Assembly: GCA_020051175.1 (NCBI GenBank)
Contig: JAGVJJ010000065.1
Coordinates: 1 to 64,000, forward strand
DNA length: 64,000 nucleotides
Source of the DNA: Bacteroidia bacterium
GTDB taxonomy: Bacteria > Bacteroidota > Bacteroidia > 2-12-FULL-35-15
Direction of reading: 5' to 3'
Part shown: positions 8,029-15,806 of the stretch, in pieces
Layout of the letters: every line of letters starts with the position of its first letter
How positions within the stretch are numbered: position 1 is the first letter of the stretch
Program-made: the position numbers and the translations under genes
The notes under the pieces: generated by a model
Told to the model about the DNA's origin: nothing
The model's database searches: none
The model's input: the letters and a program-made list of their open reading frames with translations, nothing else

Positions 8029-9804
8029 CTATTTTATCATTAACTTCTGGGTGGAGCGTTTATCTTCGGTTTCAATAACCAGAAGGTAGGCCCCCTTGCT
8101 GATTCCGGCAGTATTTACAAAGTAATTTTTTTCGCCTGCCTGCATGTTACCATCATGAATGGTAATCACTGTGTTGCCAAGCATATCCACTAGTTTAATA
8201 GTGCCCTTTGCATTTTTTTCGCTCATTACCGGAATGCAGGTAATACCATGCGAAGGATTAGGAAATGCTGGTTTGGCAAAAAGCTGATTAGTATTGCTGT
8301 ATGCCAGTGAAGTGCTGAGCAGCACATCAAATTTAAATGTTCCCAGGGGCGCTGGCATAGGGCGTACCTGCTGTTTACCGCTATTAGCAACGGCCTTTAT
8401 GTAATAAAATATTCTTGAACCTGCTGGCTGGGCCGGAATGTAACCTGTCCAGGTTTCTGTAGGAATACCTGTTAGTGTCATTACTGCACTTGCAAAAGGC
8501 TGTGTTGTGTCGGTGGTATAATAAAGTGTGGCAGACTGTATTCCTGACTTATGTTGTATGATGGCATCTACCTGGTAGGGTGTTGTTGTATTTGCAGTAT
8601 TTGGCAGGTTTTGATGAACAATCCTTAGAGGCTCCCTTACACCAACTGAATGTGTAATGCAGTGAATAGAACCGCTTGCGGAAATAGTGTTGTTGGAATT
8701 AACCCCGGCAATGGTATATCCCGGCATGGCTTCTTTCCAGATGCGCAAAGCAGTTGTATCATATTGAGTATAAAACTGGGGTACAATAACGGTTTTGTTT
8801 ACAATTACAGAATTGGTATAGGTCAGATAGTTGCCATCATTATCAGGATAATAATAATTGTAATACTGGTCTGGTGGCATAGGTATACGTATCACTTTAT
8901 AAGGTGTTCCAAAGGATGAATTAAAAGTAGAAAGCACATATTGAAGGTTGGCTTCTATCTGAGGGCCATCGGCTATACCTGCCGGATATTCTCCCATCAG
9001 CAGGGTTTCTTCATTCAGCAGTTTCATGTGCATGTCAATGTGGTGAATACCATCGTAGGGCAGCGTTGGCATTTTAATATATCGGTCAATACCCATAAAG
9101 TTGTTCATGATATTGCCAATCTGGGTTTCGGTAAGCGTTGGGTTTTCATCTTCTATAAGTTCCGATGAAAAGCCGGTGCCCATCCCATCCGTCATGTAAT
9201 TACCACCGGTATGAATAAGTTTGTTTGGTGTTTGTGTGGTTTCATAAAGTTGTAAATCAAGCTTTCTTGCTACGGAGCGGCAAACGGTGTCATCATCAAT
9301 ACGTGTTGGGCGATTGTATTTCCAGTCTACAAGGATCAATGAATCCACATCATTCAGATAAACGGAGTTGGCCGAATAATCCCTTGCCCAAACACTGTTG
9401 CAGGGTGCATATATGAAATTTACATTGCTCAATGGTACTCCGCCACTGGTCAGGTAATTTTTTATGGTTGTGGAATCGGAGCTTCCGCTGCAATCGAAGC
9501 CGCACACAATATACACCTGCGTTTCTTTTCTTGCTGCCCTTACTACTTCCCGCAATACTGATTCATAACTTGTCCAGGTAATGGTAAGGGCCTGAACTTC
9601 TTCCCATTGTGCCATGTTCCTCACAGGTCCGGACGGAGGCGTGGTAATACCTTTTGCGGGGTAACTTGGTTCATGGTAATCTGCACGCTGCATATCTATG
9701 AGCTCCTGCACTGAAAAGCCTACGGGAAGATTGTTCTGACTAATTGCCTTTGTATAACAAAGTGCAAGAATGGCTATCAGAAGTACTTGTAAGTGTTTCT
9801 GCAT
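8029..9804 (-). CDS. secreted peptidylarginine/agmatine-deiminase-like protein with type IX sorting domain
   Basis: 591 residues: signal peptide (1-22), guanidino-modifying domain (about 55-395), Ig-like domain (about 400-490) and a C-terminal type IX sorting domain (about 505-591, with FPNPSHG, KLVDMLGN and LLVIET..KLMIK). The catalytic set of the Porphyromonas peptidylarginine deiminase family is visible: Asp142 in WARDY, His255 and Asp257 in HHID, Asn331 in TYTNS and Cys382 in SIHCITHS. The protein is thus likely to be exported and to convert protein or peptide arginine (or agmatine) to the citrulline form outside the cell. It heads a leftward run with the propeller lipoprotein and the M61 peptidase. 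Confidence 0.87.
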   Translation of the reverse strand: MQKHLQVLLIAILALCYTKAISQNNLPVGFSVQELIDMQRADYHEPSYPAKGITTPPSGPVRNMAQWEEVQALTITWTSYESVLREVVRAARKETQVYIVCGFDCSGSSDSTTIKNYLTSGGVPLSNVNFIYAPCNSVWARDYSANSVYLNDVDSLILVDWKYNRPTRIDDDTVCRSVARKLDLQLYETTQTPNKLIHTGGNYMTDGMGTGFSSELIEDENPTLTETQIGNIMNNFMGIDRYIKMPTLPYDGIHHIDMHMKLLNEETLLMGEYPAGIADGPQIEANLQYVLSTFNSSFGTPYKVIRIPMPPDQYYNYYYPDNDGNYLTYTNSVIVNKTVIVPQFYTQYDTTALRIWKEAMPGYTIAGVNSNNTISASGSIHCITHSVGVREPLRIVHQNLPNTANTTTPYQVDAIIQHKSGIQSATLYYTTDTTQPFASAVMTLTGIPTETWTGYIPAQPAGSRIFYYIKAVANSGKQQVRPMPAPLGTFKFDVLLSTSLAYSNTNQLFAKPAFPNPSHGITCIPVMSEKNAKGTIKLVDMLGNTVITIHDGNMQAGEKNYFVNTAGISKGAYLLVIETEDKRSTQKLMIK

Positions 9805-9964
9805 GGTGGGCAGGTATTGGTAAGTGAAAACTAAAATACATTATTTTTATAAGGAAAACTAATAATTTGGCAAAAGAATACAAATAACGTATCGTGGAAT
9901 AAATGTTAATAATTAACAGGGCGACTGAGTGTGGCTTAAACAGTGTATTCTCTAAATTTGAGAT

Positions 9965-10252
9965 ATGAGAACAAATGTTTATACTTTAAAGGGCACTGAT
10001 CTTAATGCAATTCGGGATTGTATTATTGATAACAGTATTTCTGAAGGTGATATCATTATACTCGGTTCTTCCGATTTTGAACAAATGGTACTCGGCTATA
10101 AAGATAAGTTTGGTATTGGAATGTCGTTTCCCTATTCATTGATGGGGGTAACACTTAAAGAGGATTCCAATGTAGGCTTAGCAGCAGGAAAAATCAGGGT
10201 ACTCAGGGAAAGCGCGTTCAGTTTGTCGCTCAACAGGAGAACGGTACTGTAA
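9965..10252 (+). CDS. hypothetical 95-residue protein
   Basis: Unrecognised small soluble protein. The middle reads EGDIIILGSSDFEQMVLGYKDKFG, an alternation of beta strand and helix, and no membrane segment or metal motif is seen. A TAAATTTG box (9953-9960) matches the Bacteroidota -7 element and lies only four bases before the ATG, so the message would be nearly leaderless if that promoter is used. It is divergent from the deiminase-like gene. Codon use is like that of its neighbours. Confidence 0.5.
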   Translation: MRTNVYTLKGTDLNAIRDCIIDNSISEGDIIILGSSDFEQMVLGYKDKFGIGMSFPYSLMGVTLKEDSNVGLAAGKIRVLRESAFSLSLNRRTVL

Positions 10253-10346
10253 TATTTCCCGCAAAATGTTGGGTTCTCTTGTAGGATCGTTTCGGCAGAA
10301 GCAGGGTTGTTCACCCCGTTAGCGGCCAAATCAATAGAAGCAGACT

Positions 10347-10883
10347 TTACGAAACATCAGTAAATAATTGCTCCAGCTCGCCATCCGTTAAGTTTCTCCA
10401 CTCACCACCTTTTAAGTTTCCCAGGCGTATGTGCATGATACGCACCCGTTGAAGTTTTAATACCTGGTAACCGAATGCATTGCACATCCTGCGTATTTGC
10501 CTGTTCAGGCCTTGTTTTAATATTATCCTGAAAATACGTTTCGAATTGGGCTCAGCCTTTATAATGCAGGGTTTTGTCACTGCATCGCCAATGTTTATGC
10601 CTGTAGATGCAGCTTTTAAAAACTGGTTGCGCAGGGGAAGGTTTAGCGTTACAATATATTCTTTCTCATGTTCAAAGTCCGGGTGAATGATTTTATTGAT
10701 AATGCCTTTATTGTTGGTAAGCAAAATCAAGCCTTCTGAATCTTTATCCAATCTGCCTACCGGCAGAACATTTACAGGATGTTTGATAGCATCTATAATG
10801 TTGCCTTCTACTTTCTCGGTGGTGCAGACAATTCCAACTGGTTTATTGTAAACAATGTATATATACTGGTTTTCCTGGCTCAT
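10347..10883 (-). CDS. 23S rRNA pseudouridine synthase, RluF/RluE type
   Basis: 178-residue RsuA-family enzyme that isomerises a uridine in large-subunit rRNA. The catalytic motif GRLDKDSEGLILLTN carries the essential Asp, and HEKEYIVTL, FRIILKQGLNRQIRRMC, RVRIMHIRLGNL and GEWRNLT follow in family order. It lacks the N-terminal S4 RNA-binding domain, as RluE does, though the catalytic part reads closest to RluF. It stands alone; its promoter lies in the interval shared with the B12 riboswitch region. Confidence 0.9.
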   Translation of the reverse strand: MSQENQYIYIVYNKPVGIVCTTEKVEGNIIDAIKHPVNVLPVGRLDKDSEGLILLTNNKGIINKIIHPDFEHEKEYIVTLNLPLRNQFLKAASTGINIGDAVTKPCIIKAEPNSKRIFRIILKQGLNRQIRRMCNAFGYQVLKLQRVRIMHIRLGNLKGGEWRNLTDGELEQLFTDVS

Positions 10884-10997
10884 CGGTTGGTGTGATCTGA
10901 TGGCTAATTTAAGAACTATTTAATTGTGTTTGAAGACGGTGTTTACAGATTAAAAAAGAGAATCGTTATTGAACCTGTGGCGTATTAAAAAAAAACA

Positions 10998-11005
10998 TAC
11001 ATTTG
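10998..11005 (+). promoter_or_regulatory. -7 promoter box for the B12 uptake operon
   Basis: TACATTTG fits the Bacteroidota -7 pattern TAnnTTTG and ends just before the riboswitch begins, where the transcript should start. A clear TTTG box at the usual distance upstream is not seen, so the assignment rests on the -7 box and its position. Confidence 0.4.
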
Positions 11006-11007
11006 CA

Positions 11008-11180
11008 GCACGTTTTGGTTTCCGCATAATGCGGGATTAAAAGGGAACCTGGTGTAAATCCAGGACATTTCCCGATGCTGTAAGTTCATTTACCGTTTTT
11101 AACATTCCAATTGCCACTGTGCGTTTAAGGCGCACGGGAAGGCTGTTAAGAACCGAACAAGTCAGAAGACCTGCCAGCCG
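11008..11180 (+). ncRNA. cobalamin (adenosylcobalamin) riboswitch
   Basis: The segment shows the conserved blocks of the cobalamin riboswitch in order: GGTGTAAATCCAGGAC (about 11051-11066), GCCACTGTG with a paired GCGCAC arm (about 11113-11135), GGGAAGGC, and the B12 box AGTCAGAAGACCTGCC (11160-11175). It lies between a -7 promoter box and the TonB-dependent receptor gene. Family knowledge: ligand binding hides the ribosome entry or ends transcription, lowering uptake when B12 is plentiful. I see no strong terminator between it and the start codon, so translational control is the simpler reading. Confidence 0.93.
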
Positions 11181-11318
11181 TATTAATATGTTTGTAGCTT
11201 TCGGAGAAAAGGCGAAGAATAGATAAATTGAGCATATCTTTTTACTATCCCTCTATTCCTCTGTCCGTTTTGTTACCTGCATTGTTTCTTCTGATGAAGA
11301 ATTAAAAAATTGTGCGTA

Positions 11319-13247
11319 ATGAATGTGTTAAAAACAAGCCTGTTTGCCTTTTTTGTGATAGTTGCTTTTGCAGCTTACGCCCAGGTGCATGATTCTGCAT
11401 CAGCCGGTGAAATAAGGGAATTGCAGGTGGTGGAAGTTTCTGAAACACGTTTAACAGCTTTTTCTTCGGGTAATAAAAATGAAACGCTTGACAGTGCCTC
11501 ATTAAAACGTTATTCCAACAGCAACCTTGCTGATTTGCTGGCAGCGGAAAGCCAGGTATTTATTAAGTCATACGGTTTGGGTAGTTCAGCCACCACTTCT
11601 TTCAGGGGTGCTGGTGCCAGCCACACTGCAGTGCTTTGGAATGGTTTTAATATACAAGGTCCCATGTTATCGCAATTGGATCTTTCTCTTGTTCCTGTAA
11701 ATTTTCTTGACGATATAAAGCTTCAATATGGTGGTGCCGGTGCCTTGTGGGGTAGTGGTGCGGTTGGTGGAACTATTCATATCAATAACAAGGCACTTTT
11801 TAATAAAGGTGTGCAGGCATCTTGCAATGTTGCTTTTGGAAGCTTTGCCGACAGGCAACAACAGCTGAATGTAAGCATTAGCGAAAAACGCTGGATAAGT
11901 TCATTGAAGCTGTTCAGGCACAATGCAAAAAATGATTTCCCTTTCATTAATACTGCTCAATATGGTAAACCGGAGCAGCAACAGAGCAATGCAGAACTTG
12001 AACAATATGGCTTGCTTCAGGAGAATTATTTTTTAATCGGTAAACGCCAGAAAATAAATACCCGTTTCTGGTATCAGTTCAACGACAGGAATATTCCACC
12101 TTCCATGACCCAGAATACCAGTAATGCCAACCAGAAAGATGAACTGTACCGCATTACGAGTGAGTGGCAGCATTCAGGGCAGGAAATAGAGCTGCTGGCA
12201 CGCATGGCATATTTTGATGAGTACATTTATTTTATTGATGATGCCACCACCGAAAATTCAAAAAGTCGCTCTAAAGCTATAATAGGTGAAGCGGAAGCAC
12301 GCTTCAGTGTTTTAAAATTTGATCGTGTAAATGTAGGAATTAATGCTACTTACAACGATGCCAAAACTGCAGACTATTCAAGAAAAGTAAACCAGAACCG
12401 CACTGCCTTATTTGCAAACTATAAAATTCAAACCGCAGAAAACAGGTTTAATGCGGTTATCAGTGTCCGTCAGGAAGTAGTTGATGGCAAAGCTATTCCG
12501 TTTACTACTTCAATAGGTGTTGAGGCAGAGTTGTTCAAAGGATTCAAGTTAAAAGCAAATGCCGCCAGGCATTACCGCTTGCCCTCATTTAACGATTTGT
12601 ACTGGGCCGGGGTAGGAGCAAAAGGAAACCCTGACCTGAAGCCGGAAAGTGGTTGGAGCGAGGAGTTGAGTATCGTGTACAAATACAATTATAAAAACCT
12701 TGAATGCGAATTTGCTGCTACGGGCTTCAACAGGAATATTGACAATTGGATTATCTGGTTGCCGGAAACATCAAACATCTGGAGCCCGAAGAATGTGCAG
12801 GAGGTGTGGTCGCGCGGGCTGGAATACAAAGCAGCTGTGACTTATAAGCAAGGCAATTTCAAAGTGCAGTTGTCAGGGCTCTATAATTATGTGTTGTCAA
12901 CCAATGAAAAAAGTATTGTACCGAATGATGTTACTGTGCATAAGCAGCTTATATATGTTCCCGTAGAAAATGCACAAGGCAGCCTTTCTGTTTATTATAA
13001 AGGAACTTCATTGACATACACTCAGCAATACATAGGATACCGCTATACAACTTCTGATAACAAATATTACCTGGAACCTTATACACTTGGAAATGTACAT
13101 TTGGCGCAAATGATAACCCTAAATAAATTAAGGCTGAAAGCTTATGCACAGTTCAACAATATATGGAAAGAAACTTACCAGGTGATAGCATACAGGGCAA
13201 TGCCCTTATTTAATTACCAGTTTGGGATCTGTATTTATTTTCGATAG
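11319..13247 (+). CDS. btuB: TonB-dependent vitamin B12 receptor, BtuB-like
   Basis: 642-residue outer membrane receptor with a signal peptide (about 1-21, ending AYAQ), a plug domain (about 40-150: NLADLLAAESQVFIKSYG, FRGAGASHTAVLWNGFNIQGP, YGGAGALWGSGAVGGTIHI) and a 22-strand-type barrel that ends in FNYQFGICIYF with a terminal aromatic. The start is taken at ATG 11319; the open frame begins nine bases earlier at a TTG. Substrate is inferred from the cobalamin riboswitch in its leader and from the propeller lipoprotein gene that follows. Energy comes from TonB/ExbBD encoded elsewhere. Confidence 0.9.
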   Translation: MNVLKTSLFAFFVIVAFAAYAQVHDSASAGEIRELQVVEVSETRLTAFSSGNKNETLDSASLKRYSNSNLADLLAAESQVFIKSYGLGSSATTSFRGAGASHTAVLWNGFNIQGPMLSQLDLSLVPVNFLDDIKLQYGGAGALWGSGAVGGTIHINNKALFNKGVQASCNVAFGSFADRQQQLNVSISEKRWISSLKLFRHNAKNDFPFINTAQYGKPEQQQSNAELEQYGLLQENYFLIGKRQKINTRFWYQFNDRNIPPSMTQNTSNANQKDELYRITSEWQHSGQEIELLARMAYFDEYIYFIDDATTENSKSRSKAIIGEAEARFSVLKFDRVNVGINATYNDAKTADYSRKVNQNRTALFANYKIQTAENRFNAVISVRQEVVDGKAIPFTTSIGVEAELFKGFKLKANAARHYRLPSFNDLYWAGVGAKGNPDLKPESGWSEELSIVYKYNYKNLECEFAATGFNRNIDNWIIWLPETSNIWSPKNVQEVWSRGLEYKAAVTYKQGNFKVQLSGLYNYVLSTNEKSIVPNDVTVHKQLIYVPVENAQGSLSVYYKGTSLTYTQQYIGYRYTTSDNKYYLEPYTLGNVHLAQMITLNKLRLKAYAQFNNIWKETYQVIAYRAMPLFNYQFGICIYFR

Positions 13248-13324
13248 ATGAATAATAGTTGGAAATTAAGCCGTAAATAATTGAACAATTAAGCAGCAGT
13301 AAACAATCGTCAAATAACCAGTAT

Positions 13325-13443
13325 CCATTAACCATTAACCATTAACCATTAACCAATAACCAATAACCAATAACCAATAACCAATAACCAATAACCAATA
13401 ACCAATAACCAATAACCAATAACCAATAACTAATAACCAATAA
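13325..13443. repeat. heptamer tandem repeat CCATTAA/CCAATAA
   Basis: About seventeen contiguous heptamers: four CCATTAA units, then eleven CCAATAA units, then a CTAATAA variant and a last CCAATAA. The array fills the space between the receptor gene and the lipoprotein gene and stops about 20 bases before the ATG. A related but differently patterned array lies at 33788-33977. On the opposite strand it reads as an open frame of WLLVIGY repeats, which I treat as spurious. Confidence 0.95.
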
Positions 13444-13465
13444 ACTAATAACCCAAATAAAAAAA

Positions 13466-14542
13466 ATGAAAACAAAACAACTCGTAATCACCGCCCTTGC
13501 ACTAACAGTGGCATTTACTTCCTGTAACAAGGATAATCCGGAGCCAGAGCAACCGGCAACACCTTCTGCGTCTGCGTATGATAATGGCGTATTTATTACC
13601 AACGAAGGACCATTTGGAAGTGGGACCGGAACCATCAGCTTTTATAGCAGAAGCAATGGTGCATTAACAAATGATATTTTTGAGGCCAAAAACAGTTACC
13701 CCTTGGGCAATGTGGTGCAATCAATGTCGGTGCATAATGGAAAGGGGTACATTGTAGTTAATAATGCTGGAAAGGTAGAAGTGGTGGATGCCGGAACTTT
13801 CGCCAGTGGTGGTGTAATCAGTGGTCTGAATAGCCCGCGTTATTTTTTAGGTATTGATAACAACAAAGGCTACATCTCTGAATGGGGATTGTCTGGGGCA
13901 GGGTCTGTAAAGGTGGTGGATTTAAATTCAAAAACCGTTACAGCTACAATTGCCACCGGCAAAGGTGCCGAAGGAATGGTAAAGGTTGGAAATAAAGTAT
14001 ACGTTGCCTGCAGTGGCGGGTTTGAAAACGACAGTGTTGTAACAGTGATTGATGCAACAACAAATACTGTATTGAGCAGCATTGATGTTGGTCCTAATCC
14101 AAAGAGCATCCAGGTGGATGCAAATGGAAAAGTATGGGTATTGTGCAGCGGACAGTGGAACATGAGCTATACAATGCTTGAGCAGCCAGGCAGCCTTGTA
14201 TGTATTAATACTACTTCTGATGTCATAGAGCTTACATTGTCTTTTGCATCCATGTATTCTCAGCCTTTTAATCTGGTAACCAATAGTGCCAAAACAACAT
14301 TGTACTATACTTATGATGGCAAAGTTTATTCTCACGCTCAATCGGCAACGGCATTGAGTACTGCTGCTGTTATTAACCGTAATTTTTATGCTGTGGGTGT
14401 TGATCCTACCAATGATTATTTTTATTGTACAGACGCTGGCAATTTTTCTTCAAATGGAAAAGTGCTGCGCTACAATGCAACAGGTATGGTTGTTGACAGT
14501 TTTACTGTTGGCATTATCCCTGGAGGGCTGTGCTTTAAATAA
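13466..14542 (+). CDS. beta-propeller surface lipoprotein, BtuG-like (YncE/DUF5074 type)
   Basis: 358 residues with a lipoprotein signal (VAFTSC, Cys20) followed by the acidic-basic NKDN stretch typical of surface lipoprotein export in this phylum. The body is a seven-blade YncE-like propeller, seen in repeated units such as GNVVQSMSVHNGKGYIVVN, NKVYVACSG, VTVIDATTNTVLSSIDVG and GPNPKSIQVDANGKVWVLC. In Bacteroides, BtuG propeller lipoproteins bind B12 very tightly on the cell surface and pass it to BtuB. The gene follows the riboswitch-controlled receptor directly, so I infer the same role, but it could bind another corrinoid. Confidence 0.78.
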   Translation: MKTKQLVITALALTVAFTSCNKDNPEPEQPATPSASAYDNGVFITNEGPFGSGTGTISFYSRSNGALTNDIFEAKNSYPLGNVVQSMSVHNGKGYIVVNNAGKVEVVDAGTFASGGVISGLNSPRYFLGIDNNKGYISEWGLSGAGSVKVVDLNSKTVTATIATGKGAEGMVKVGNKVYVACSGGFENDSVVTVIDATTNTVLSSIDVGPNPKSIQVDANGKVWVLCSGQWNMSYTMLEQPGSLVCINTTSDVIELTLSFASMYSQPFNLVTNSAKTTLYYTYDGKVYSHAQSATALSTAAVINRNFYAVGVDPTNDYFYCTDAGNFSSNGKVLRYNATGMVVDSFTVGIIPGGLCFK

Positions 14543-14554
14543 AGCACTGTTTAC

Positions 14555-14601
14555 AAAAGCAAAAGGCCTTATCAAGTTAACTGATAAGGCCTTTTGCTTT
14601 T
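14555..14601. terminator. bidirectional rho-independent terminator
   Basis: A perfect 20-bp stem (14555-14574 with 14582-14601) around a seven-base loop, with AAAAGC at one side and GCTTTT at the other, so both strands carry a T-rich tail. It separates the rightward B12 operon from the leftward LytTR regulator gene. Confidence 0.92.
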
Positions 14602-14613
14602 AAAGGTTGACAA

Positions 14614-15315
14614 TTAAAGCAATTTCAACCTGTTCATTAAATCTTTCTGCTTACTGCGGCTGATAGGTATAACCTTTTGATTCACAATAAGATTGCTGCC
14701 TTCAATGGAAGTGATTTTATCTACTCTTACAATATAGGAGTTGTGAACACGTATAAAATCAGTATCAGGAAGCTTGTTTTTTATCTCCTTCATGGTGGAG
14801 TGAAGGATATATTTCTGATTGTATGTATGTATTGCAATATAGTCAACCAGGGCTTCGATCAGGAAAATATCCTGCGCGCTTATTTTTACCAGTGATGAGT
14901 TGAATTTTACAAATATAGCATCACTTGTGGTGGTGCTTTTATGAACTGGTGCCTGGCTGGCATCGTAAATTTTCTTTGCTTTTGATACTGCTTTCAGAAA
15001 GCGGGGGTGGGTGATGGGCTTTACAATAAAGTCACGTACATCAAAGTCGAATGCTTCTGCGGCAAACTCTTTATTGGCAGTAATCATTATTACCTGTGGC
15101 TTGTTACCTTCCAGCGTTTTCAGAAATTCCAGGCCTGACATTCCCGGCATCATTACATCCAGAAAAATAAGATCTACTTTTTCTTTTAAAAGAACATTGG
15201 AGGCTTCAATGGCAGTGCTGCAGTTCTTTACCAAACGTAAAAAATCTGTTTCCTTAACCAGTGTTTCAACCAATAGTCTTATTTGCTCATCATCATCAAC
15301 AATAATACAATTCAT
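14614..15315 (-). CDS. LytTR-family response regulator
   Basis: 233 residues. The receiver domain (1-120) has the acidic pocket DDD at 7-9, phospho-acceptor Asp53 in FLDVMMPGMSG and the KPI motif. The LytTR DNA-binding domain (about 135-233) has IEALVDYIAIHTYNQKYILHSTMKEIKNKLP and FIRVHNSYIVRVDKI. It is a transcription regulator that binds promoter repeats after phosphorylation. The hybrid kinase and Hpt genes lie upstream on the same strand, 140 bases away, so the three may form one phosphorelay; LytTR regulators more often pair with LytS-type kinases, so this is not certain. Confidence 0.92.
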   Translation of the reverse strand: MNCIIVDDDEQIRLLVETLVKETDFLRLVKNCSTAIEASNVLLKEKVDLIFLDVMMPGMSGLEFLKTLEGNKPQVIMITANKEFAAEAFDFDVRDFIVKPITHPRFLKAVSKAKKIYDASQAPVHKSTTTSDAIFVKFNSSLVKISAQDIFLIEALVDYIAIHTYNQKYILHSTMKEIKNKLPDTDFIRVHNSYIVRVDKITSIEGSNLIVNQKVIPISRSKQKDLMNRLKLL

Positions 15316-15454
15316 AAAATAAAATTATAAAATATAAGGTTAATACTTCCCGCTCTTTTTATGTTGAAATGATGAAGAGGGTCTAATCACAAAAATAGAA
15401 AAATACTACAATCCGCAACCGTATTCTGTAATAAAAAAGCTTTAAAATGTAAAT

Positions 15455-15802
15455 TTAAAATTTATCCAATTCACTTTTTAATTCATTATAAGCTTTTTCA
15501 AAAACTGCATCCAGCTGCATTACCATTTGGTTTATTTCCACCATGTTCTTCTTCTGCTTGGAGTTTTCTTCAATCTGCTTTGCCATGTCTGCATATTGTT
15601 TTGAAATGCCTACACAATCAATATGCGAGCGAAGTTTATGTGCATGATGTTGAAGCATTTCCCAATCCTGTGAAGGAACGCTGGCTTTCATTGACTCTAT
15701 AGCCACAGGAACATTTTTCAGGAATATCTGGATCATTTCGGTCATAAACTTTGGGTTATTGGGCGAAACACTTTTCAGATAACTTAAATTACAAACTTCC
15801 AT
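15455..15802 (-). CDS. Hpt phosphotransfer protein
   Basis: 115-residue all-helical protein with the histidine phosphotransfer motif QHHAHKLRSH; His55 is the likely phospho-acceptor, followed by Lys56-Leu57 as in other Hpt domains. It starts four bases after the stop of the hybrid histidine kinase and is surely co-transcribed with it, acting as the carrier between the kinase receiver domain and a downstream regulator, possibly the LytTR protein encoded next. Confidence 0.87.
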   Translation of the reverse strand: MEVCNLSYLKSVSPNNPKFMTEMIQIFLKNVPVAIESMKASVPSQDWEMLQHHAHKLRSHIDCVGISKQYADMAKQIEENSKQKKNMVEINQMVMQLDAVFEKAYNELKSELDKF

Positions 15803-15806
15803 GCTT

